This document shows, piece by piece, positions 1 to 5,266 of a stretch of 6,235 nucleotides of DNA. The stretch is from Deltaproteobacteria bacterium RBG_13_49_15. GTDB taxonomy: Bacteria > Desulfobacterota > Desulfobacteria > Desulfobacterales > UBA2156. The stretch is from contig MGQD01000072.1 in the NCBI GenBank assembly GCA_001797695.1, positions 1-6,235 on the forward strand, given 5' to 3'. The stretch's first letter is position 1. The number at the start of each line of letters is the position of its first letter. Made by a program: the position numbers and the translations under genes. Under the pieces are notes generated by a model. The model was given only the letters and a program-made list of their open reading frames with translations. It was not told the origin of the DNA and made no database searches.

Positions 1-771
1 CCCTGAGGCTTCGACCTCTTTTCCGTCTTGGCTCACCGAACCTTCAAAAAAATTCATGGCCGGAGAACCGATAAATCCAGCCACGAATGTATTCGAAGGG
101 CGCTCATACACTTCAAGGGGTGATCCGATCTGTTCGGCAAAGCCTTTATCCATGATTAACATCCGATCGCCTAGCGTCATCGCTTCAACCTGGTCATGAG
201 TGACATAAATACTGGTGATCCGAAGATTTTCATGAAGTTTTCGAATTTCAAGACGCATCTGCACGCGCAACTTGGCGTCCAGATTGCTGAGCGGTTCATC
301 AAATAAAAAGGCCTTGGGCTCCCTTACGATGCATCGTCCCATGGCCACGCGCTGACGTTGCCCGCCGGAAAGCTCTCTCGGTTTTCTGTTTAAGAAATCG
401 GTCAACTCCAGAATCTTTGCCGCATTGAGAACCCGTCTCTCGATTTCGGTTTTCGGCATGCGACGGATTTTAAGACCATAGGCCATATTCTTAAAAACCG
501 TCATGTGGGGATAAAGCGCATAATTTTGAAACACCATGGCGATATCCCGGTCTGCCGGTTCCAAATTATTAACGACCTTCCCGTCGATGCCGATCTCACC
601 GGAAGTAATCACTTCAAGTCCGGCGATCATACGGAGCACCGTAGATTTCCCGCATCCGGAAGGTCCTAAAATCACTAGAAACTCGCCATCTTTGATATTA
701 CAGGAAATACCGTGGATGATTTCGGTTTTGCCAAAAGATTTATGCACGTTTTTCAGACTAATATCGGCCAT
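1..771 (-). CDS. ugpC: UgpC, ATP-binding subunit of the glycerol-3-phosphate ABC importer (partial, C-terminus off the left edge)
   Basis: This is the cytoplasmic ATPase that powers import through the UgpA-UgpE channel. The window holds residues 1-257; E. coli UgpC has about 356, so the rest of the C-terminal regulatory (MalK-like, OB-fold) domain lies outside. Visible motifs are Walker A GPSGCGKST at 36-44, the Q-loop glutamine in VFQNYALYPHM near 82, the ABC signature LSGGQ at 134-138, Walker B FLFDEP at 155-160, the D-loop SNLD at 162-165 and the H-loop histidine in YVTHD at 192. FIGSPAMNFF at 233-242 marks entry into the C-terminal domain, as in UgpC and MalK. The ATG at 771 has GGAGAAG upstream, inside the end of ugpE, and only 8 bases separate the two genes. 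One minor oddity is a cysteine in GRCIVR after the signature, where E. coli has alanine. MalK-type sugar ATPases are closely related, but the operon context fixes this as UgpC. Confidence 0.96.
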   Translation of the reverse strand, partial: MADISLKNVHKSFGKTEIIHGISCNIKDGEFLVILGPSGCGKSTVLRMIAGLEVITSGEIGIDGKVVNNLEPADRDIAMVFQNYALYPHMTVFKNMAYGLKIRRMPKTEIERRVLNAAKILELTDFLNRKPRELSGGQRQRVAMGRCIVREPKAFLFDEPLSNLDAKLRVQMRLEIRKLHENLRITSIYVTHDQVEAMTLGDRMLIMDKGFAEQIGSPLEVYERPSNTFVAGFIGSPAMNFFEGSVSQDGKEVEASG

Positions 772-779
772 GTCTTTGC

Positions 780-1622
780 TTACTTCTCCGTTTCCGTAAG
801 CCCCTTGACGAACTGCTTTTGCATGAGAATGACGATTAATATGGGCGGCATCATCGCCAGCATGGTTGAGGCCATGATGATATGCCATTCCGCCTGCCCT
901 TCCCCGACGTCAAGCATCCGTTTAATACCGATTAGAAGCGTGTAATATTTCTCATTTGTAGTGATCAGCAAGGGCCACAGATACTGGTTCCAGCCGTAGA
1001 TAAACAGGATAACGAATAAAGCGGCGATGGATGTCCTGGACATCGGAATGAGAATATCAAAAAAGAATCGGATAGGGCCTCCCCCGTCGATCCGAACCGC
1101 TTCGCAAAGTTCATCGGGAACAGTCATGAAAAATTGGCGAAAAAGAAACGTGGCGGTCGCCGATGCAATGAGAGGCAAAATCAGGCCGGTGTGGGAATCG
1201 AGAATTTTAAGATCAGCAGCGACCTTATATGTAGGAAGGATTCGAACTTCCACAGGGAGCATGAGCGTGACAAAAATCATCCAGAAAAAAAACATGCGAA
1301 ACCGAAATTTAAAATAAACGACGGCAAAAGCAGCCATCAGCGAAATGGCGATCTTCCCTATCGTTATCCCCAAGGCCATGATGAGACTGTTGAGCATCAT
1401 GGTCCCGACGGTGGCGCCCACATCCCTCGGTCCGACGGTTAATGCTCGAAGATAGTTTTCCATGAAATGGTTTCCCGGAAGGAGTGGGAAAGAGGAGGTG
1501 ATTTCACTGAGCGAATGAGTGGATGCGACAAACGTCACATATATAGGAAAGGCCAGGATGAATGCGCCCGCAATCAGCAAGGTATGTGTGAGAATGTTGA
1601 GCCAGGGACGGTGCTCGACCAT
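780..1622 (-). CDS. ugpE: UgpE, glycerol-3-phosphate ABC importer permease subunit
   Basis: This inner-membrane permease forms the transport channel together with UgpA. At 280 residues it is almost the same length as E. coli UgpE (281), and it resembles it from end to end, starting with ENRPWL-like EHRPWL and ending in GLTETEK. About six membrane segments are visible, near residues 11-33, 76-103, 108-128, 146-166, 199-220 and 249-268. The cytoplasmic EAA loop that docks onto the ATPase is at about 174-194, with EAVRIDG at its core followed by PIRFFFDILIP. FFWMIFVTLMLPVEVRI and FIYGWNQYLWPLL are strongly UgpE-like stretches. The ATG at 1622 directly abuts the ugpA TAA stop (TAAATG), suggesting translational coupling; an AAGG-containing sequence just inside the end of ugpA could serve as its ribosome-binding site. 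MalG-type permeases are more distant relatives. Confidence 0.97.
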   Translation of the reverse strand: MVEHRPWLNILTHTLLIAGAFILAFPIYVTFVASTHSLSEITSSFPLLPGNHFMENYLRALTVGPRDVGATVGTMMLNSLIMALGITIGKIAISLMAAFAVVYFKFRFRMFFFWMIFVTLMLPVEVRILPTYKVAADLKILDSHTGLILPLIASATATFLFRQFFMTVPDELCEAVRIDGGGPIRFFFDILIPMSRTSIAALFVILFIYGWNQYLWPLLITTNEKYYTLLIGIKRMLDVGEGQAEWHIIMASTMLAMMPPILIVILMQKQFVKGLTETEK

Positions 1623-2504
1623 TTAGTAATGAACCTTCCGCTCGATATACCGAAATTGAATGACTGTCAATGCAATGACAATGATCATCAGGATTACGGA
1701 TTGTGCGGCGGATCCGCCTAAATCCAAATGCATAAAACCATCATGATACACTTTGAAAACTAAAATATTGGTGGCGTTATTCGGCCCTCCGCGGGTCAAT
1801 GCATGAATGACCCCGAATGTATCAAAAAAGGCGTACACCATATTTACCACAATCAGAAAGAAGCCTGTCGGTGAAAGGAGTGGAAAAACAATAGACCAGA
1901 AGCGTCTAAAGGGGGCAGCCCCGTCAATGGCGGCGGCTTCAATGAGAGATCGAGGAATGGCCTGCAGCCCGGCAAGGAAAAACAGGAAGTTATACGAAAT
2001 CTCCCGCCAGGTAGCAGCAATGATCACCAGCATCAGTGCCTGTTCTCCGTCTAATGTGTGATTCCATTCGTATCCGAGCCGTTCAAGGTAAAAAGATATG
2101 ATGCCGACCGTTGGGTTGAACATAAAAAACCAGAGTACACCGGCAACAACCGGTGCAACGGCATAGGGCCAGATAATAAGCGTCTTATAGCCGGTTGCCC
2201 CGCGGATCACTCGGTCCGCCATGGTCGCCAGCAGCAATGCGACGGACATCGCAAGACCGGCGACGGAAAAACTGAAAATAAGGGTTACCCGCACGGAGTG
2301 AAGATAAACCGGGTCCGTGAATATTTCTAAGAAATTTTTTAAACCAACAAATTTCGACGATATCCCAAAAGGGTCCTCCTGAAGCACGGATTGGTAAAGG
2401 GCTTGAGATGCCGGCCAAAAAAAGAACACCAGCGTGATCATGATTTGCGGCGCAATGAGGATATAGGGTAAATACCGATTTTTAAAAACGACGCGCTTTT
2501 CCAT
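1623..2504 (-). CDS. ugpA: UgpA, glycerol-3-phosphate ABC importer permease subunit
   Basis: This is the second channel-forming permease of the importer, the MalF-like partner of UgpE. Its 293 residues match the usual length (E. coli UgpA, 295). It begins with a short basic N-terminus, then YLPYILIAPQ, the first membrane segment (about 13-33) and the family motif DPFG followed by FVGLKNF at 44-58. Further membrane segments lie near 72-96, 106-130, 156-180, 210-230 and 266-286. The EAA loop, EAAAIDGA, is at 189-196 and is followed by RRFWSIVFPLL. VVNMVYAFFDTFGVI and the C-terminal VIQFRYIERKV are characteristic of UgpA. The ATG at 2504 is chosen because the N-terminus then aligns with E. coli UgpA. 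Its GGAGGAAGGG ribosome-binding sequence sits 12-17 bases upstream, farther than usual, and lies inside a strong hairpin described separately. Confidence 0.97.
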   Translation of the reverse strand: MEKRVVFKNRYLPYILIAPQIMITLVFFFWPASQALYQSVLQEDPFGISSKFVGLKNFLEIFTDPVYLHSVRVTLIFSFSVAGLAMSVALLLATMADRVIRGATGYKTLIIWPYAVAPVVAGVLWFFMFNPTVGIISFYLERLGYEWNHTLDGEQALMLVIIAATWREISYNFLFFLAGLQAIPRSLIEAAAIDGAAPFRRFWSIVFPLLSPTGFFLIVVNMVYAFFDTFGVIHALTRGGPNNATNILVFKVYHDGFMHLDLGGSAAQSVILMIIVIALTVIQFRYIERKVHY

Positions 2505-2513
2505 ATTAAGAGA

Positions 2514-2544
2514 AATCCCTTCCTCCCTGACGGAGGAAGGGATT
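2514..2544 (-). promoter_or_regulatory. 13-bp perfect hairpin that encloses the ugpA ribosome-binding site
   Basis: AATCCCTTCCTCC and GGAGGAAGGGATT form a perfect 13-bp inverted repeat around a 5-base loop. In the minus-strand transcript the 3' arm is GGAGGAAGGGATT, which contains the only good ribosome-binding sequence for ugpA, so folding would hide it. The stem is followed by TTTCTCTT, which is weakly U-rich, so partial termination or protection of the upstream ugpB message from 3' decay are also possible. Intergenic stem-loops after the binding-protein gene are well known in ABC-importer operons (malE-malF in E. coli is the classic case), where they help keep binding protein in excess of permease. 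The structure is seen directly; its role is inferred. Confidence 0.7.
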
Positions 2545-2551
2545 CAGGTCT

Positions 2552-2576
2552 GCTTAATTTTCAATTCAAATTAAGC
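2552..2576 (-). promoter_or_regulatory. 9-bp AT-rich hairpin at the end of ugpB
   Basis: GCTTAATTT and AAATTAAGC form a perfect 9-bp inverted repeat with a 7-base loop. The stem begins at the last base of the ugpB TAG stop codon. It sits 7 bases before the GC-rich 13-bp hairpin in the direction of ugp transcription, making a tandem pair. It is too AT-rich, and lacks a following U-run, to be a convincing terminator. A role in stabilising the ugpB 3' end is more plausible but unproven. Confidence 0.5.
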
Positions 2577-3901
2577 TATTTATTCGTTTCTTCGAATTTC
2601 CGTAGGATTTTGTTCCCTTCGGCCACTGCATCGTCCAGCCCCTGTTTTGCCGTCTTTTTCCCGGCGAAGATGGCTTCCAATTCACCGTCGATGACGTCGC
2701 GAACCTGAGCATGCCCGCCGAAACGAAGCCCCTTTGAGTTCTCCGTCGGTGCATTCAAGGTCATCTGCTTCAACGAGGTTTCAGTGCCTGGATTTTTTTC
2801 ATAAAAACCCTGTTTTTTCGTCAGATCATAGGCAGCCATCGTGATCGGAAGATAACCGGTAAACTGATGCCAGTCCGCCTGAACTTCCGCTGAAGAAATG
2901 TAGTTAAAAAATGTAGCAACCCCTTTATAGTCTTCTTTGGAATGCCCGGCCATCACCCAAAGGCAGGCTCCTCCAATAATGGTGTTTTGGGGAGCGCCCT
3001 TGACATCCGGCCAGTAGGGGAGCATGCTGACGCCAAAATCAAATTTGCAGGTTCCCTTAAATCCCGCGTACCCGGCGCTCGATTCCGTATACATGCCCAC
3101 CTCTCCGGTCGAAAACTTGGCATTTCCCAAATTCGCTCTGCCGCCGTAAACGAAGACGTTCTCTTTCTGCCAGTTGGCAAGATGTTCGACGTGTTTGATG
3201 TGCAACGGGAGGTTGAATGTATATTCGGCATCCAAACCGCCGAAACCGTTGGATTTGGTTCCGATGGGAGTGTTATGCCATGCGCTGAGGTTTTCGATGT
3301 GAATCCATCCTATCCAGGCAGTGGAAAAGCCGGCCTTGCACGCACCGGATTGAACCAGTTTTTTCGCCGCTGTTTCCACTTCAGGCCACGTTTTTGGAGG
3401 TTTTTCAGGATCCAGTCCGGCCTTCTTAAACATCTCTTTATTTAGATAAAGAACCGGGGTTGAGCTGTTGAAAGGCATTGAAAGCATCCTGCCGTCCGAA
3501 GTTGTGTAGTAACCGGTCACAGTCGGAAGAAACGTCTTCGGATCAAAAGGGAGTCCGGATTCTTTCATAACTTCATAAACCGGTTTAATCGCTCCTTTCG
3601 CAGCCATCATGGTGGCGGTCCCCACTTCAAAAACTTGAAGAATATGGGGTGGATTTTTCGCCCTAAACGCGGCAATCCCTGCTGTCATGGTATCAGAATA
3701 ATTCCCCTTGTAAGTTGCCGCGACTTTGTAAGCGCTCTGAGACTTGTTGAAGCCGTCGGCAATCGCATTAACTTTTTCACCGAGCCTTCCCCCATGAGCA
3801 TGCCACCAGTTAATACTGACTGGCTCGGCACAAACCAACGCCGGACAGATCGCCACTGCAGCAACGGCCATTACGATCCTCCATTTTTTCAATACAAACA
3901 T
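2576..3901 (-). CDS. ugpB: UgpB, periplasmic glycerol-3-phosphate-binding protein
   Basis: This periplasmic solute-binding protein delivers glycerol-3-phosphate, and probably glycerophosphodiesters, to UgpA-UgpE-UgpC. It has 441 residues (E. coli UgpB, 438). The Sec signal peptide has a KKWR basic start, a hydrophobic core at about 9-22 and a likely cut after VCA at residue 25. The residues that I recall contacting ligand in the E. coli UgpB structure all have counterparts here: Y68 in YKGNY, E92 in FEVGTATMM, S147 in PFNSSTPVLY, W196 in AWIGWIHIEN, S274 in TESSAG, Y350 in GYLPIT and R401 in AQVRD. W196 matters because, from what I recall of the mycobacterial homologue, that tryptophan is replaced there. 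The ATG at 3901 has a strong AAGGAGG four bases upstream. It is the first gene of ugpBAEC, 71 bases ahead of ugpA, and is divergent from the GDPD gene. Confidence 0.97.
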   Translation of the reverse strand: MFVLKKWRIVMAVAAVAICPALVCAEPVSINWWHAHGGRLGEKVNAIADGFNKSQSAYKVAATYKGNYSDTMTAGIAAFRAKNPPHILQVFEVGTATMMAAKGAIKPVYEVMKESGLPFDPKTFLPTVTGYYTTSDGRMLSMPFNSSTPVLYLNKEMFKKAGLDPEKPPKTWPEVETAAKKLVQSGACKAGFSTAWIGWIHIENLSAWHNTPIGTKSNGFGGLDAEYTFNLPLHIKHVEHLANWQKENVFVYGGRANLGNAKFSTGEVGMYTESSAGYAGFKGTCKFDFGVSMLPYWPDVKGAPQNTIIGGACLWVMAGHSKEDYKGVATFFNYISSAEVQADWHQFTGYLPITMAAYDLTKKQGFYEKNPGTETSLKQMTLNAPTENSKGLRFGGHAQVRDVIDGELEAIFAGKKTAKQGLDDAVAEGNKILRKFEETNK

Positions 3902-3905
3902 GGCG

Positions 3906-3912
3906 CCTCCTT
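3906..3912 (-). promoter_or_regulatory. ugpB ribosome-binding site
   Basis: AAGGAGG on the minus strand lies four bases before the ugpB ATG. It is a near-perfect Shine-Dalgarno sequence that fixes the ugpB start, and unlike the ugpA site it is not part of an obvious stem. The contrast fits high synthesis of binding protein relative to permease. Confidence 0.8.
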
Positions 3913-3925
3913 CCTGTTGATGAAA

Positions 3926-3931
3926 TTTATA
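3926..3931 (-). promoter_or_regulatory. Candidate -10 element of the ugpB promoter (TATAAA)
   Basis: TATAAA on the minus strand, in the context TTTATAAATTT, lies 24 bases before the ugpB start codon and would give a leader of about 17 bases. I see no -35 hexamer at 16-18 bases upstream; that place is partly occupied by the 7-bp inverted repeat at 3946-3970. A promoter with a good -10 and no -35 would fit activator control; E. coli ugp, for example, is under PhoB. This is inference, and the true start may lie elsewhere in the gap. Confidence 0.3.
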
Positions 3932-3945
3932 AAGCGATTATTCAA

Positions 3946-3970
3946 ATCCGATCTTACACTTGCATCGGAT
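3946..3970. promoter_or_regulatory. Inverted repeat ATCCGAT-N11-ATCGGAT, candidate operator
   Basis: Two perfect 7-bp half-sites are separated by 11 bases, an 18-base centre-to-centre spacing close to two turns of the helix, as for a dimeric DNA-binding regulator. The repeat lies just upstream of the candidate ugpB -10 element, roughly -27 to -51 from the implied transcription start, where either an activator or a repressor could act. I cannot assign a regulator family. It does not resemble the PhoB box (CTGTCAT direct repeats) or the CRP site. Confidence 0.4.
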
Positions 3971-3972
3971 AA

Positions 3973-3983
3973 ACCCTGAGGGT
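3973..3983. repeat. 11-base palindrome ACCCT-G-AGGGT in the divergent promoter region
   Basis: Five-base arms are perfectly symmetric about a single central G. It lies two bases beyond the ATCCGAT inverted repeat. It may be a second protein-binding site or simply chance; nothing else supports a function. Confidence 0.25.
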
Positions 3984-4131
3984 CAATTATCATGAATGGA
4001 TTAAATAAATGGTGGATCAACGGCAAAAGCCGATCATCTGAAAGTCACCTGATTTCCTTTGATCTTTAGCTATCCTCAACCATTATGAAAGTCAAGGAGA
4101 AAACCCCTGCCCCATATCCTATTGCGTTCGC

Positions 4132-4160
4132 TTGACATGCAGTCACGATTAACCTAATCT
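4132..4160 (+). promoter_or_regulatory. Likely sigma70 promoter of the GDPD gene
   Basis: A perfect -35 hexamer TTGACA (4132-4137) is followed after a 17-base spacer by TAATCT (4155-4160), a weak match to TATAAT. Transcription would start near 4167 and give a leader of about 24 bases before the ATG at 4191. The -35 overlaps a small symmetric element, TGAC-N5-GTCA (4133-4145). The -35 and spacing are convincing; the poor -10 keeps confidence moderate. Confidence 0.5.
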
Positions 4161-4179
4161 GAAAAAAAGAGCATCATGC

Positions 4180-4185
4180 AAGGAG
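4180..4185 (+). promoter_or_regulatory. Ribosome-binding site that selects the GDPD start at 4191
   Basis: AAGGAG lies five bases before ATG 4191. The other upstream in-frame ATG, at 4176, has only a weak AAGAG-like sequence ahead of it, and using it would place this Shine-Dalgarno inside the gene. The site therefore favours 4191, so the protein would begin MHSQNREKK and keep the hydrophobic N-terminal segment. Confidence 0.65.
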
Positions 4186-4190
4186 TTGGG

Positions 4191-5225
4191 ATGCACTCTC
4201 AGAACAGAGAAAAAAAAGCCGGCTTTATCATGCTGCTGTTCATGTTTGCCCTGACGGTTTATCGATGCGAGAAGATCGATCAACGAGCATATGCCGGGAT
4301 GAACGATTCGCAGAGAAAAGAAGGGAATCAAAAAATGATTGTCATCGGTCACCGGGGAGCTGCCGGACTTGCGCCTGAAAATACGATTTCAGCATTTAAA
4401 AAAGCCCTTGACTTAGGCGTGGACGGTCTTGAAATGGATGTTCTGCTCTCCTTGGATGGGGAGGTCGTGGTGCACCACGATTTCAGCTTGAAACCGGAAA
4501 TCACCCGCACCAAGAGCGGCGAGTGGCTTGATGAAAACAGCCGGAGGACCATTAAAAACCTCACCCTCCTGGAGCTGAAAACCTATGATGTCGGCCGCCT
4601 GAAACCATTCACGGCATATTCCCGGCGCTACCCCGGACAGAACCCGGCGGATGGCGAACGGATACCGACCCTGCGCGAAGTCATCCATCTGCTCATCAGC
4701 CGGTTTGATTCGAAAACCGAGCTTTGGATTGAGATTAAGACATCCCCGGAAAAGCCTGAATTAACGCCTCCACCGGAACAGGTCGTGGATGCGACTGTAA
4801 AGGTATTATCGGGCGAAGGCATGATGAATCGATCGCGGATACTGTCATTTGACTGGCGGGCGCTTGTCTATTGTCGGAAGATATATCCGGATATACCCGT
4901 TATTTTTCTATCCTATTCCGGATTGAACCTGGACAATATCAAGACAGGTCAAGCGGGCCCTTCTCCCTGGACTGCTGGAATCGATGTGGATGATTATAAT
5001 GGTTCCATCCCTCTGGCGATTCACCATGCGGGGGGTAAATCCTGGGGTCCTCATTTCAAGTCATTAAGATCCGAAGACGTAATGGAAGCTCACCGCTTGG
5101 GAATCCGTGTTTACGTCTGGACCCCGGATGAGAAAAGCGATATGGAACGGGTGAGACGGATGCATGTCGACGGCATCATCACCAACCGCCCTGATTTGGT
5201 CTCAGGAACGTTCATGAAAGATTGA
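4191..5225 (+). CDS. Glycerophosphodiester phosphodiesterase (GDPD) with an N-terminal signal or anchor segment
   Basis: The enzyme hydrolyses glycerophosphodiesters such as glycerophosphocholine or glycerophosphoethanolamine to glycerol-3-phosphate plus an alcohol. From ATG 4191 it has 344 residues. The GDPD domain begins near residue 49 with IVIGHRGAAG (catalytic H54, R55), then PENT, the metal ligands E81 and D83 in LEMDV, and the second catalytic histidine in HHD (H96). E181 in WIEIKT, W310 in YVWTPD and the terminal DGIITNRPD complete the TIM-barrel signature. Residues 10-24 (AGFIMLLFMFALTVY) form a hydrophobic stretch after a basic n-region. A cut after AYA at 33-35 is possible but the c-region is long; VYRC is not a lipobox, so an uncleaved anchor is equally likely. 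E. coli UgpQ is cytoplasmic and about 247 residues long. A start at 4335 would give a comparable soluble enzyme. The gene is divergent from ugpB, so it is a functional partner but not part of that operon. Confidence 0.92.
   Translation: MHSQNREKKAGFIMLLFMFALTVYRCEKIDQRAYAGMNDSQRKEGNQKMIVIGHRGAAGLAPENTISAFKKALDLGVDGLEMDVLLSLDGEVVVHHDFSLKPEITRTKSGEWLDENSRRTIKNLTLLELKTYDVGRLKPFTAYSRRYPGQNPADGERIPTLREVIHLLISRFDSKTELWIEIKTSPEKPELTPPPEQVVDATVKVLSGEGMMNRSRILSFDWRALVYCRKIYPDIPVIFLSYSGLNLDNIKTGQAGPSPWTAGIDVDDYNGSIPLAIHHAGGKSWGPHFKSLRSEDVMEAHRLGIRVYVWTPDEKSDMERVRRMHVDGIITNRPDLVSGTFMKD
4321..4326 (+). promoter_or_regulatory. Internal ribosome-binding-like site before an alternative GDPD start at 4335
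   Basis: AAGGGA lies eight bases before an in-frame ATG at 4335. Starting there, the protein would begin MIVIGHRG, exactly the N-terminus typical of cytoplasmic UgpQ-type enzymes. The Shine-Dalgarno is weaker than the one at 4180, so this is either the true start or a secondary start. Confidence 0.35.
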
Positions 5226-5248
5226 CGAATGTTCCCTTCCTTTTTTTT
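5205..5248 (+). terminator. Probable intrinsic terminator of the GDPD gene, overlapping its stop codon
   Basis: GGAACGTTC (5205-5213) can pair with GAATGTTCC (5227-5235) over nine base pairs including one G-U, with a 13-base loop that contains the TGA stop. CTTCC and then eight T residues (5241-5248) follow. The stem has modest GC content and the T-run begins five bases after it, so efficiency may be moderate. On the minus strand the run is A-rich, so it would not terminate the converging TPR gene. Confidence 0.5.
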
Positions 5249-5266
5249 CGATCGCGATCAGACGAT

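Noticed and set aside
536..945. Plus-strand ORFs opposite ugpC and ugpE
   Set aside because: They are shadows of the conserved minus-strand genes; the translations show no family features.
2942..3445. A 167-codon plus-strand ORF inside ugpB
   Set aside because: It lies wholly antisense to a well-conserved gene, has no recognisable domain and no promoter, and its length is explained by the codon composition of the opposite strand.
3981..3986. TTGACC on the minus strand as the ugpB -35 element
   Set aside because: No acceptable -10 lies 16-18 bases downstream; the nearest TAAGAT is 24 bases away.
3992..4069. A 25-codon plus-strand ORF in the divergent gap (starts MNGLNKWWING) with GAGGG nine bases upstream
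   Set aside because: It is very short, the GAGGG is part of a palindrome, there is no promoter in front of it, and its sequence resembles nothing I recognise; chance is the simplest explanation.
4132..4148. PhoB box or CRP site in the ugpB-GDPD gap
   Set aside because: TTGACATGCAGTCAC has TGAC/GTCA symmetry but not the 11-base-period CTGTCAT direct repeats of a Pho box, nor TGTGA-N6-TCACA for CRP; no convincing site is seen elsewhere in the gap.
4191..4278. Lipoprotein signal on the GDPD
   Set aside because: The only cysteine after the hydrophobic stretch is preceded by VYR; arginine at -1 is incompatible with a lipobox.
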